NCBI RefSeq assembly: GCF_001482305.1
Contig: NZ_LOHP01000066.1
Coordinates: 1-33,935, forward strand
Reading direction: 5' to 3'
Origin: Leucobacter sp. G161
GTDB taxonomy: Bacteria > Actinomycetota > Actinomycetes > Actinomycetales > Microbacteriaceae
Length of the DNA: 33,935 bases
Shown here: piece by piece, positions 1 to 8,912 of the stretch
Position numbering within the stretch: the first letter of the stretch is position 1
Layout of the letters: every line of letters starts with the position of its first letter
Translations under genes and position numbers: made by a program
Notes under the pieces: model-generated
Seen by the model: the letters and a program-made list of their open reading frames with translations, nothing else
Databases searched by the model: none
What the model was told of the DNA's origin: nothing

Positions 1-25
1 TGGGAGAGTAGGACACCGCCGAACA
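1..25 (+). rRNA. rrf: 5S ribosomal RNA, 3' end (partial)
   Basis: The first bases, GGGAGAGTAGGACACCGCCG from position 2, match the conserved 3' arm of actinobacterial 5S rRNA as I remember it. The 5' part lies outside the window. A strong terminator follows at 38, as expected at the end of an rRNA operon. The exact 3' end is estimated to within a few bases. Confidence 0.85.
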
Positions 26-37
26 TTTATTGGGGAA

Positions 38-66
38 GGCCCGGAGCAATTGCGCTCCGGGCCTTT
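38..66 (+). terminator. Rho-independent terminator of the rRNA operon
   Basis: A perfect 10-bp stem, GGCCCGGAGC at 38-47 with its complement at 54-63, encloses a six-base loop and is followed by TTTCGTC. It sits about 13 bases after the 5S end. From here to 228 I see no gene. Confidence 0.85.
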
Positions 67-227
67 CGTCATTTCAGGACACATTTTGCTGATCAAATTC
101 CGCGGAATTACGCGGGGGTTGGCGAAACTGTTCGCTCCAAGATTTTGGTTCTAGCGCGGGACGCATGTTGTTTGCCATTCTGTATGCAACATGAATTCGC
201 TATTGAACGTCTAGGACGTGATGCTGC

Positions 228-1266
228 GTGTTCGAAGCAGACGTGCAGGATGTCACTCAGCTTGTTTCTACCGGGGCTCTTCCCACCCCGGTGAGATCGA
301 TTCGCTGCTCGGGGACGCGTTTGCGCGCTACAGGGACGCCCGCGACGGCGAGGTGGCGGATTACATTCCGATCTTGGGAGCCGCCGACCCGGACTTGTTT
401 GGGATCAGTCTCGTCACTGCCGACGGTCGTGGTCATGCTCTGGGTGCGAGTGCCCACGCTTTCTCTATCCAATCGATTTCAAAGGCGTTTGTTTATGCGT
501 TGGTGTGTGATGCGTTAGGCCACGAGGTGGTGCACGAACGCGTTGGCGTCAATAACACTGGTCTGCCATTCAACTCCGTTGTGGCGCTAGAGCTCAACGC
601 CGGGAGCCCGATGAACCCGATGGTGAATGCTGGGGCGATAGCGACCACTGGCTTAGTCGACGCTGACGCTGCAGCCGCCTGGGAGAAGATCCAGAGCGGC
701 TTGTCCGCTTTCGGCGGGCGCGACCTTCTCCTCGATGAGGAGGTCTTCGGATCGGAGATGGTCACCAACCAGCGGAATCGCGCGATAGCGCACTTGCTCA
801 GCAGCTACGGCCGACTTGATCAGGATGCGCTTGGAGTGGTGTCGACCTACACCAAACAGTGTGCGCTCTCTGTCACTACTGCTGACCTCGCGGTCATGGG
901 CGCCACCCTCGGTGATGGCGGCGTAAACCCGGTCACCGGTGACCGGGTGGGGTCCGCGCAAGCTGCACGCGACACACTTTCGGTGTTGGCGTCTTGCGGA
1001 ATGTATGAGCGTTCGGGGAGTGGCTCTTTGCAATCGGATTGCCTGCGAAGTCAGGAGTATCGGGCGGGATCCTGGCGGTGTCGCCGGGTAAGGGGGCCCT
1101 CGCCGTGTATTCTCCTCCGCTTGATGCGGCGGGGAACAGTGTCCGCGGGCAGCGGGTCTGTGCTTTCCTCTCGAGAGCGCTTGGCTTGTACCTCTTTGCT
1201 TCAACCCCTCGCGTTGCAGCAGCGCGCGCAGCGGCATCGCCCGCAGCAAGTCGGAAGGAACTGTAG
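228..1266 (+). pseudogene. glsA: Glutaminase, disrupted by two frameshifts
   Basis: Glutaminases of the serine-dependent beta-lactamase fold hydrolyse L-glutamine to glutamate and ammonia. Family motifs are clear: FSIQSISK (the SxxK nucleophile region), NPMVNAGAI, NQRNRAIA, and VVSTYTKQCALSV. The reading frame changes twice. GTG 228 opens a frame giving DVTQLVSTGALPTP; at the CCCC run 286-289 homology moves to the frame reading GEIDSLLGDAF; at the GGGG run 1015-1018 it moves again to a frame reading [14 protein letters not shown] and ending at the TAG at 1264-1266. Both changes equal loss of one base from a G/C run, and adding it back restores the family sequence. Uninterrupted, the product would be about 345 aa, close to family size. 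It is followed at once by the MFS pseudogene, suggesting a former operon. Homopolymer sequencing errors are the main alternative to true decay. Confidence 0.85.
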
Positions 1267-1269
1267 ATC

Positions 1270-2883
1270 ATGGTTGCTCACAGTAATTCAGTCGTATAGG
1301 GCGGCGAACGCCGTTCCTGGGGGCCAATGGTCGGCCTGTTTCTCGCCCAAGTTCTGATGTCGTTCAACGTCGCCGCCCTGCCGATTTCGCTCGGCGGGAT
1401 GGTCCAGGACTTCGGTGTTCCACCAACGGTCGCGAGTTCAACGATCGTTGTCTGCGGGCTCGCCGTCGCGGCACTCGTCATGATGGGCGCCAAGCTGGGC
1501 CAGCGCGTTGGCTGGGTCAAGATCTTTCGCGTCGTTATCGTGGTGTTTGCGTGTTCGTCAGTCATGATGATTCTTTCCCCGACGGTGGCATGGGCAATCG
1601 CCGGGCAGGTTCTCGCTGGAGCAGCCGCGGCGATCATTGTTCCCGCACTCGTCGCGCTTATTGCCGAAAACTATAAGGGCGAGCAGCAGGCGACTGCGGT
1701 GGGCTCGCTTGGCTCAGCGCGCGCCTTTTCAGGCGTCAGCGCGTTCCTCATCGGAGGCACGCTCGGCACCTTTGTCGGATGGCGACCGGTCTTCGGCATT
1801 ACGCTCGCTCTCGCGCTTGCCGTGTTCGTGCTGAGTTTCACACTGCGTTCTGACCGGGGCGACCGTTCGGTGAGGATCGACCTCGTCGCTTCCTCCCTCA
1901 TCGGTGGCGCAATCGTTCTCCTCACGCTCGGCTTCAACAACCTCAACGGGTGAGGCATCGTGCACGCGAGTGAAGCAGCTCCGTTCTCGTTCCTCGGTCT
2001 CTCTCCCGCGCCCATTTTTGCCGTCGTCGGCATCGTGCTCGGCCAGTTGTTCTTCATGCGCACCCGGGCACGTAAGCGCCAAGGTCGTGTGCCGCTCGTC
2101 GATCTCGATGTGCTCCGGAATCCGACCGAGCGGGCTGCCGTATATGCCATGTTCGTGATCGTCGCGATGGAGGCGGCGATCAACTTCACTGTTCCGACAT
2201 ATATTCAAGTGGTGCAAGGCCGCACACCGTTTGACACCTCACTCGCGATGATGCCATTCAACCTCACCGTCTTCGTCACCGCGACACTCATTGTGCGCTT
2301 CTACAAGCGGTTCCAGCCGCGAACGATCGCGCTGTTTGCCTTTGGCCTGACGACCGTTGCGCTGCTCTGGCTCGCGCTTGTTGCGACAAACAATTGGGGG
2401 ACTCTTCCGACTATCGTCGGACTGATCGCGTTCGGCATCGGTCAGGGCGCCCTCGTCACCCTTGTCTTCAACGTGTTGGTAACGGCCGTCCCTAAAGAGC
2501 TTGCCGGCGACGTCGGATCGATCCGCGGGACGACGCAAAACTTGGCATCCGCGGTGGGCACCGCCGTCATGGGAGCTGTGCTCGTGACGACGCTGACTTT
2601 CGGGGTGACACAGTCAGTTGAGCGGCATCCAGATCTGCCCGCTGAGCTGGTGGAACAGGTGGACCTTGGCAACGTGAACTTCGTGAGCAACGACGACCTG
2701 CGAAGCGTGCTTGCGGGCACCGATGCGTCAGAGTCGCAGATCACGGCCGCCGTCGAGCTTCATGAGGGGGAGCGTCTGCGCACGCTCAAGCTGGGCTTCC
2801 TGCTCCTGGCTGGTGTGAGCGCGATTGCTGCTTTACCTGCGTCCCGGCTCCCGCGCTACCGGCCAGAAGAGATTCCTGAGTAA
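1270..2883 (+). pseudogene. MFS transporter (DHA2-like multidrug exporter), two in-frame stops
   Basis: A polytopic major facilitator protein of about 537 codons, the size of 14-helix drug:H+ antiporters. ATG 1270 has a good ribosome site (GGAAGGA, 1253-1259) and lies 3 bases after the glutaminase stop. One frame runs from 1270 to the TAA at 2881-2883 but contains TAG at 1297-1299 (codon 10) and TGA at 1951-1953. Protein-like sequence continues in the same frame across both: GGERRSWGPMVGLFLAQ after the first and GIVHASEAAPFSFLGL after the second. The second was probably a Trp TGG codon and the first perhaps a Gln CAG codon. A shortened product could start at ATG 1327 (208 aa, about six helices), with a second piece from GTG 1960 (307 aa), but neither is a normal full transporter. 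Substrate unknown. Confidence 0.85.
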
Positions 2884-2908
2884 CAACCGATGATGGTGTA
2901 CGTCGGAC

Positions 2909-2942
2909 GAGACGGTGGGCGTGACTACACGCTTACCGTCTC
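2909..2942 (+). terminator. Stem-loop after the MFS gene, probable terminator
   Basis: A 15-bp stem with two G-T pairs joins 2909-2923 to 2928-2942 around the loop ACTA. It is placed 26 bases after the MFS stop and before the mrp operon. There is no T tract, so termination is inferred from position and strength. Confidence 0.5.
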
Positions 2943-3008
2943 CCCGTCGTGTGTGGAGAAGTTCAGATGAGATTCCTAGCATCGGCATGCCGCACAGCCG
3001 CATTCAGA

Positions 3009-3014
3009 TAAACT
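3009..3014 (+). promoter_or_regulatory. Candidate -10 element of the mrp operon
   Basis: TAAACT fits the actinobacterial TANNNT -10 pattern, 45 bases before the mrpA start. No clear -35 hexamer was seen at the usual distance. Confidence 0.3.
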
Positions 3015-3058
3015 GTCAGTTGGGCCGAAGATAGACGAGATACGAAAGTAGGCAGCCA

Positions 3059-5950
3059 ATGGGCGCGATGATGGGTGTCATTCTCCTCCTCGCGTTCGTT
3101 TCTCTCATTGCCCACCCGCTCACCAAGCGGCTGGGACGTAAAGCCTTCCTCCTGCTCGCGGCCGTCATGGCGGGCGCTTTCGCAGTCTTCGTATCGCTCT
3201 CGTTCTCGGCCTTCGGAGGAGAGGTGCTCGTCGAGCATCTCGACTGGATCCCGCAACTTGACGTTGGTCTCACGTTGCGGCTGGATCCGCTATCGGCCCT
3301 ATTTGCGCTGTTAGTCACCGGCGCCGGCGCCCTCGTGCTGCTGTACTGCGCGTTCTACTTCGACGATGCCGAGCTCGGTATTCCTCGGTTCGCGGCAGTG
3401 TTCATGGGCTTCGCCATGAGTATGCTCGGCTTGGTCGTTGCCGACAACGTCTACCTGCTCTTCGTCTTCTGGGAAGCCACCACTGTCTTCTCCTTCTTGC
3501 TCATCGGCCACGTCGCACGACTGCGCACCGCGAACTCAGCCGCGCTGCAGGCCCTCATGATCACCACACTGGGCGGGCTCTCCATGCTCGTGGGCTTCGT
3601 GCTGATGGTGCAGGTGAGCGGCACGCCGCTGCTCTCCGAGCTCATCGCGAATCCACCCGAAGGCACGCTTGTCACGGTTGCCGTGTACCTGATTCTGCTC
3701 GGCGCTATTTCGAAGTCGGCAATCTTCCCGCTGCACTTCTGGCTCCCAGGCGCGATGGCCGCCCCGACACCGGTGAGCGCCTACCTTCACGCCGCTGCGA
3801 TGGTCAAAGCGGGGGTCTATCTCGTTGCGCGCATGAGCGAGCCCTTTGCCGACATCCCCGGCTATCGCTGGACACTGGTGATACTCGGCGGCATTACGAT
3901 GCTGCTCGGTGGCTTCCGTGCGCTGCGGCAGTTCGACATCAAACTGATCGTGGCACACGGCACGGTGAGTCAGCTCGGCTTCCTCGTCATGATTATCGGC
4001 GTCGGCGATCCACGAGCGACGTTCGCCGGTCTCGTGCTGCTGCTCGCACATGCCGTTGCGAAGGCGCCACTGTTCCTGTCAGTTGGCGTGATCGACTATT
4101 CGACGGGCGTTCGCGACTTGCGACGACTCAGCGGTATCGGCCGCCGTTTCCGCGTGCTCACGGTCGTCGCGATTGTGTCGGCCGCTTCGATGGCCGGTGT
4201 GCCGCCCTTCTTCGGGTTCGTCGCCAAGGAATCCGCGTTTGCGGAGCTGCTCGAGGTCGGGCATGTGCAGCCAGCAGCCTATGTTGCGCTCGCGTTGGCT
4301 GTGATCGGCAGTATCCTGACGGTCGCGTACATGTGCAGGTTCCTGTGGGGTGCGTTCTCATCGAAGCCAGGAGTGGCTGAGACGCCGATCGAGGTGAAAG
4401 TGTCGCCCGGGATCGTGGTCGCGCCTGCGCTCTTCGCTGCGATCGCGGTGCTGTACGGCGTGGCCGCGCCGCTGCTCGATCCGCTGGTTCGCGGTGCGGT
4501 ACCCGTCAGCCCCTTGGGGCAGCCGGAGCACCTCGCGCTCTGGCACGGCTTGAGCGTCCCACTCTTGCTCTCGACGGTGATCCTTGTCCTCGGTGTGGCC
4601 TTCTTCTTCCCCGCGCGGCGAATCGCGACAACGCTCCCGCCGGCATCGGAACGATTCTCGGGCTCACACGCGTACTGGCTCGCAACGCACATGCTCGACA
4701 CGATCGCGGTGAAGCTCACGTCGGTGACACAGCGCGGCTCCCTCCCGTTCTATCTGGCGGTGATCCTCACTGTTGTGGTCGTCACGCTGGGCGGCACAGT
4801 CCTGTCGGTGCAGCAGTGGCCTGACGAGATTGCCCTGGTCTCGAGCCCGGTGGATATCCCGATCGCCATCGTGATGATCGTCGCCGCGCTCTTCGCGATG
4901 CGCGCGCGCACACGCTTCCAGGGAGGTCTGCTCGTCGGTGTCACCGGATACGGTATGGCGACGATCTTCGCCCTGCACGGGGCCCCCGATCTCGCGCTCA
5001 CGCAGCTACTCGTCGAGACGGTGACGCTCATTGCCTTTGTGCTCGTGATCCGCCGACTCCCCGCGCACATGGCGGAGCGGTCGCGGCGCACCACGCGTTT
5101 CTTCCGGCTCGCGCTTGGACTCGGAGTTGGCCTCGTGCTTGGCACGGTCGCTGTGGTGTCCCTTGGCGCGCGCGTCGCCGACCCGATTTCCCTGGGCTTC
5201 CCGGAGCTCGCTGTCGCCGGCGGCCACGGCTACAACGTCGTGAACGTGACGCTCGTCGATATTCGCGCCTGGGACACGATGGGCGAGCTCTCCGTCGTGC
5301 TCGCCGCGGCAACGGGGGTCGCCTCGCTCGTGTTCGTGAACACTCGTGTCGACCACAGCCCACACCTGAGTCGCCGCGAGGCGCGCAACGCGACCCGTGC
5401 GCAGCTGCTGCGCGTCGCGGACCCAGAGGATCCGGCGAGCCGCATGAATTGGCTCCTTGCGGGGTCGAACCTGCGGCCGGATCGCCGCTCAATCATCCTC
5501 GAGGTAGTCGTCAGGCTCGTGTTCCACGGACTGTTGATCCTCTCGGTCTTCCTGCTGCTCTCCGGGCACAATGCTCCGGGCGGTGGGTTCGCCGCCGGTC
5601 TCGTCGCGGGCCTTGCGCTCGTGGCGCGCTACCTTGCCGGGGGCAGGCACGAACTCCGGGCCACGGTGTCCCTAGATGCCGGGCGGATCCTAGGGATCGG
5701 CCTTGCGCTTGCCGTGACGATGGCAATCGTGCCGCTGTTCTTCGGGCAGCCGGCGCTGGCCTCGAGCTGGGTCGATGTCGACCTCGGCCCGTTTGGAACG
5801 CTGCCGCTCGTGACGTCAACGCTGTTCGACATTGGCGTGTACCTCGTGGTGTTCGGGCTCGTACTCGACGTGCTACGCAGCCTCGGGGCCGAGATTGACG
5901 AACACGAGGAAGCCGACGACGCAGAGTTCGCAGAGGAGGTCGCCAAATGA
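3059..5950 (+). CDS. mrpA: Mrp Na+/H+ antiporter subunit A, fused to subunit B
   Basis: Largest subunit of the seven-protein Mrp (Mnh/Sha) cation/proton antiporter in the cytoplasmic membrane, which exports Na+ (or K+) using the proton gradient and supports pH and salt tolerance. The 963-aa product has an NADH-dehydrogenase-5-like proton-channel region in about the first 500 residues, with the functionally important glutamate in LLFVFWEATTVF (E139) and the motif AAPTPVSAYLHAAAMVKAG. Residues of about 805-945 form an MnhB/MrpB domain (VFHGLLILSVFLLLSGHNAP, then GGGFAAGLVAGLAL), so no separate mrpB exists. The C-terminus is acidic (EIDEHEEADDAEFAEE). ATG 3059 was chosen as the first start giving the membrane segment; its ribosome site is weak. 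The stop overlaps mrpC by ATGA, implying translational coupling. Confidence 0.95.
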   Translation: MGAMMGVILLLAFVSLIAHPLTKRLGRKAFLLLAAVMAGAFAVFVSLSFSAFGGEVLVEHLDWIPQLDVGLTLRLDPLSALFALLVTGAGALVLLYCAFYFDDAELGIPRFAAVFMGFAMSMLGLVVADNVYLLFVFWEATTVFSFLLIGHVARLRTANSAALQALMITTLGGLSMLVGFVLMVQVSGTPLLSELIANPPEGTLVTVAVYLILLGAISKSAIFPLHFWLPGAMAAPTPVSAYLHAAAMVKAGVYLVARMSEPFADIPGYRWTLVILGGITMLLGGFRALRQFDIKLIVAHGTVSQLGFLVMIIGVGDPRATFAGLVLLLAHAVAKAPLFLSVGVIDYSTGVRDLRRLSGIGRRFRVLTVVAIVSAASMAGVPPFFGFVAKESAFAELLEVGHVQPAAYVALALAVIGSILTVAYMCRFLWGAFSSKPGVAETPIEVKVSPGIVVAPALFAAIAVLYGVAAPLLDPLVRGAVPVSPLGQPEHLALWHGLSVPLLLSTVILVLGVAFFFPARRIATTLPPASERFSGSHAYWLATHMLDTIAVKLTSVTQRGSLPFYLAVILTVVVVTLGGTVLSVQQWPDEIALVSSPVDIPIAIVMIVAALFAMRARTRFQGGLLVGVTGYGMATIFALHGAPDLALTQLLVETVTLIAFVLVIRRLPAHMAERSRRTTRFFRLALGLGVGLVLGTVAVVSLGARVADPISLGFPELAVAGGHGYNVVNVTLVDIRAWDTMGELSVVLAAATGVASLVFVNTRVDHSPHLSRREARNATRAQLLRVADPEDPASRMNWLLAGSNLRPDRRSIILEVVVRLVFHGLLILSVFLLLSGHNAPGGGFAAGLVAGLALVARYLAGGRHELRATVSLDAGRILGIGLALAVTMAIVPLFFGQPALASSWVDVDLGPFGTLPLVTSTLFDIGVYLVVFGLVLDVLRSLGAEIDEHEEADDAEFAEEVAK

Positions 5951-6399
5951 CAATGCCACTCGTGCTCGTTGCCGTGATGGTCGTGATGTATGTCGCGGGG
6001 GTGTACCTGCTCCTCGACCGTAGCCTCACCCGAATCATGCTCGGATTCCTGCTCGTCGGGAACGCAACCAACCTGCTCATCTTCCTCATGTCGGGAGACT
6101 TCGGCGCTTCGCCGATTGCCGGTGGTGACGAGGAGATCAGCGATCCGCTGCCGCAGGCCTTCATCCTCACGGCGATCGTGATCACCTTCGGCGTGAGCGC
6201 TTTCCTCCTCGCGCTCATCTACCGCTCGTGGCGCCTTGCGCGCGTGAGCGACGATCACGTTGAAGACGACGAGGACGATCTCGCGATCGGTAGTGCCGAC
6301 AAGCTCACCGCCGAACAGGTCACCGACGAAGACCTCGAGGATGCCCCCGAGTTCGAAGAAGACGTACCCGATGACGAGACCGAGGAGGCCCGCAAGTGA
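5947..6399 (+). CDS. mrpC: Mrp antiporter subunit C (NuoK-like)
   Basis: Small membrane subunit related to NuoK of complex I. Three hydrophobic helices lie within residues 1-100 (LVLVAVMVVMYVAGVYLLLD; IMLGFLLVGNATNLLIFLMS; AFILTAIVITFGVSAFLLAL), with the family motif LLVGNATNLLI. Family members are usually near 110-130 residues. This one has 150 because of a cytoplasmic tail of about 50 residues packed with Asp and Glu (for example VEDDEDDLA and EFEEDVPDDETEE). ATG overlaps the mrpA stop, and the stop overlaps the GTG of mrpD. The role of the acidic tail is unknown. Confidence 0.93.
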   Translation: MTMPLVLVAVMVVMYVAGVYLLLDRSLTRIMLGFLLVGNATNLLIFLMSGDFGASPIAGGDEEISDPLPQAFILTAIVITFGVSAFLLALIYRSWRLARVSDDHVEDDEDDLAIGSADKLTAEQVTDEDLEDAPEFEEDVPDDETEEARK

Positions 6400-8054
6400 C
6401 ATTCCTCGTGCCGATTGTCGTACTCATTCCGCTTGTGGCGGCAGCGCTCGCGCTTGCGGTGCCGGGCCACCGGTCGCTGCAGCGCGGCATCACGCTCGTC
6501 GCGCTCACGGTGAGCTCCGCGCTGGGCATCACGCTGATGTTCGTGGTGGATCGCATGGGGCCGCTCGTCATGCAGGTTGGCGGCTGGGCGGCGCCCTACG
6601 GTATCTCGCTCGTCGTGGATCGCGTCTCGGCGCTGATGCTCGCCGTTTCCGCGGTCGTGCTGCTTGCGGTGTTCATCTTCTCGATCGGCCAGGGCCTCGC
6701 AGACGGCGACGAGGAAACGCCCGTCTCCATCTACTACCCGACGTACCTGGTGCTCGGCGCCGGCGTCTTCAACGCGTTCATCGCCGGCGACCTGTTCAAC
6801 CTCTACGTCGGCTTTGAGATCCTCCTCGTCTCGAGCTACGTGCTCATTACCCTCGGCGGCACCGCCGCACGGATCCGTGCTGGCGTTACCTACGTCGTTG
6901 TCTCACTGGTCTCGTCGATCCTGTTCCTGGCGGCGATTGGTCTCGTCTACGGGGCAACCGGCACCGTGAACATGGCGCAGCTTGCCACCCGCATCGCTGA
7001 GCTTCCGAGTGATCTCCAATTGATCCTCAATCTCGCACTGCTCATCGCGTTCGGCATCAAGGCGGCGGTGTTCCCGCTCGCCTTCTGGCTGCCTGACTCG
7101 TACCCGACGGCTCCGGCGCCCGTCACCGCGGTCTTCGCGGGGCTCCTCACGAAGGTCGGCGTCTACGCAATCATTCGGACGCAGACGATGCTCTTTCCCG
7201 AGTCGAGCGTCGATCCGTTATTGATGGTGATCGCCGCGTTGACGCTCATCGTCGGCATCCTTGGGGCGATTTCGCAGCTCGACGTGAAGCGGATGCTCTC
7301 CTTCACACTGATCAGCCACATCGGGTACATGATTTTCGGCATCGCGATTGCGAACGCCGCCGGATTCTCCGCCACGATCTACTACATCGCGCACCACATT
7401 ATTGTGCAGACGACGCTGTTCCTCGCCGTCGGGCTCATGGAGCGACAGGGCGGCACGACGTCACTCTCGGGGCTCGGCGGGCTCATGCGCAGTGCGCCGG
7501 TCATCGCGGTGCTGTTCTTCGTGCCGATGCTCAACCTCGGCGGGATCCCACCGTTCTCAGGGTTCCTCGGCAAGCTCGGGCTGTTCACCGCCGCGGCGGA
7601 TCTCCAGGAGCCAGGGGCCTACTGGCTCATCGGCATCGGCGCGCTCGTATCGCTGCTCACGCTGTACGCGCTTGCGCGAGCCTGGGTGCTCGCGTTCTGG
7701 CGCCCGAAGCCCGTGACCGCCCCAGCTGCCGAGCCAGTCAAGGCTCCCTCGACCGAGGCACTCATGCTCCGCGAGCGTGAGGAAGCGATGATCGAGCGGC
7801 TCCAGGATGCACCTGACGCGGCCCCTACACAGGAGAAGCGGGGAATCCCGAAGCTCATGATCGCGGCGACCGCAGGGATGATCGGGGTGAGCCTCGTGCT
7901 CACGTTCGCAGCAGGCCCGCTCTTCGCCTACGCGGAACGCGCAGGCGAAGATCTCGCGGCGCCCGAGAAGCTCGCGGGCCTCGTTCTCAACGGCGAGCAG
8001 CCCAACGGCGGCAGCGGCTCGACCACCGCACCGGGGGAGGACACTGATGGCTAG
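6396..8054 (+). CDS. mrpD: Mrp antiporter subunit D (proton-channel subunit)
   Basis: Second NuoN/NuoL-like proton-translocating subunit of the Mrp complex. The 552-aa protein shows the antiporter core through about residue 440: the glutamate motif LFNLYVGFEILLVSSY (E141), KAAVFPLAFWLPDSYPTAPA, and the histidine-bearing segment YIAHHIIVQTTLFLAVG. The rest has a polar linker (residues about 445-490) and one more hydrophobic segment near 495-515, ending in a Gly/Ser/Thr-rich tail. The start is GTG 6396, overlapping the mrpC stop as GTGA. The last codons overlap mrpE by 8 bases. Confidence 0.95.
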   Translation: MTFLVPIVVLIPLVAAALALAVPGHRSLQRGITLVALTVSSALGITLMFVVDRMGPLVMQVGGWAAPYGISLVVDRVSALMLAVSAVVLLAVFIFSIGQGLADGDEETPVSIYYPTYLVLGAGVFNAFIAGDLFNLYVGFEILLVSSYVLITLGGTAARIRAGVTYVVVSLVSSILFLAAIGLVYGATGTVNMAQLATRIAELPSDLQLILNLALLIAFGIKAAVFPLAFWLPDSYPTAPAPVTAVFAGLLTKVGVYAIIRTQTMLFPESSVDPLLMVIAALTLIVGILGAISQLDVKRMLSFTLISHIGYMIFGIAIANAAGFSATIYYIAHHIIVQTTLFLAVGLMERQGGTTSLSGLGGLMRSAPVIAVLFFVPMLNLGGIPPFSGFLGKLGLFTAAADLQEPGAYWLIGIGALVSLLTLYALARAWVLAFWRPKPVTAPAAEPVKAPSTEALMLREREEAMIERLQDAPDAAPTQEKRGIPKLMIAATAGMIGVSLVLTFAAGPLFAYAERAGEDLAAPEKLAGLVLNGEQPNGGSGSTTAPGEDTDG

Positions 8055-8607
8055 GCGCGCACCTCGCTCGGTGACGGGCATGGAGCTGATCGTTCGCTTC
8101 CACGAGCTCCCGCTGCTCGTGGGCCTTGTCGTGCTCTGGATGATGCTCTGGCAAGAGGTCTCACTGTTGTCGTTCGTCAGCGGTCTCGTGGTGTCCATCG
8201 TGATGATGCGCGTGTTCTATCTGCCGCCTGTCGCGCTCGCTGGCCGCTTTAACCCCTGGTACGCGCTCCGGTACGTCGGGTACTTCCTGTGGAACCTCAC
8301 CCGGGCGTCATTCGAAGTGGCGTGGCTCGCCGTGCGGCCTGGGCCCGTGCCGAAAACCTCGATCATTGCCGTGCGGCTGCGCACGAGCTCCGACTTTATT
8401 CTCACGATCGTCGGTCTCACCATTTCGCTCATCCCGGGTTCGCTCGTCGCCGAGGTCGACCGCTACGGGTCCACGCTCTATCTGCACGTGCTCAACACGC
8501 CATCGCAGAAGGCGATCACGAAGATGCGGCACGACGTCGCGACGATCGAACGCCTCCTGATTCTCACGCTCGGATCCAAAGAAGAAGTGAAGGCGGTGCG
8601 GCCATGA
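8047..8607 (+). CDS. mrpE: Mrp antiporter subunit E
   Basis: MnhE-family subunit needed for full activity or assembly of the Mrp complex. The 186-aa protein has two N-terminal hydrophobic stretches (LLVGLVVLWMMLWQEVSLLS; FVSGLVVSIVMMRVFYL), then the conserved cytoplasmic region with LWNLTRASFEVAWLAV, ILTIVGLTISLIPGS and YLHVLN. ATG 8047 lies inside the end of mrpD and just after GGGGGAGGA, a strong ribosome site. An internal ATG at 8080 (MELIVRFHELP) could also serve. The stop overlaps mrpF as ATGA. Confidence 0.93.
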   Translation: MARRAPRSVTGMELIVRFHELPLLVGLVVLWMMLWQEVSLLSFVSGLVVSIVMMRVFYLPPVALAGRFNPWYALRYVGYFLWNLTRASFEVAWLAVRPGPVPKTSIIAVRLRTSSDFILTIVGLTISLIPGSLVAEVDRYGSTLYLHVLNTPSQKAITKMRHDVATIERLLILTLGSKEEVKAVRP

Positions 8608-8912
8608 CGTTTGAGAAGATCATGTTCCTCATTGTGGGGATCGGCCTCACCTTCACCGCGCTCGCTGCGCTCGTTCGGATCGTGCGCGGCCCGACGATTC
8701 TCGACCGGATGGTCGCCTCTGACGTGCTCCTCACGACCGTGATTCTTGCCCTCGGCGCCGACATGGTCGCGCGCGGACATACGGACTCGATCCCGATCAT
8801 GGTCGCGATCGCCGCGACCGCGACGTTTGCGACGATCGTCGTGTCGCGGTACGTGAAGCGACGGAACGAGCAAGCTGTCAGTGACACGACGGGAGAGGCT
8901 GGCCATGTTTGA
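8604..8912 (+). CDS. mrpF: Mrp antiporter subunit F
   Basis: MnhF-family small membrane subunit, 102 aa, with three helices (IMFLIVGIGLTFTALAALVR; DVLLTTVILALGADMVA; MVAIAATATFATIVVSRYV). The family hallmark RIVRGPTILDRMVASD lies between helices 1 and 2. ATG 8604 was chosen because it overlaps the mrpE stop (ATGA) and gives family-typical length; the open frame extends further upstream without meaningful sequence. The end overlaps the mrpG start by 8 bases. Confidence 0.93.
   Translation: MTFEKIMFLIVGIGLTFTALAALVRIVRGPTILDRMVASDVLLTTVILALGADMVARGHTDSIPIMVAIAATATFATIVVSRYVKRRNEQAVSDTTGEAGHV

Noticed and set aside
1015..1018. Programmed frameshift in glutaminase
   Set aside because: The site is a plain G run without a slippery heptamer or downstream pseudoknot, a second unrelated shift exists at 286, and glutaminases are not known to use recoding.
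1951..1953. TGA in the MFS gene read as selenocysteine or by programmed readthrough
   Set aside because: MFS proteins have no selenocysteine at this place, no obvious SECIS-like hairpin follows, and a second stop at 1297 also interrupts the gene. Trp TGG to TGA mutation is simpler.
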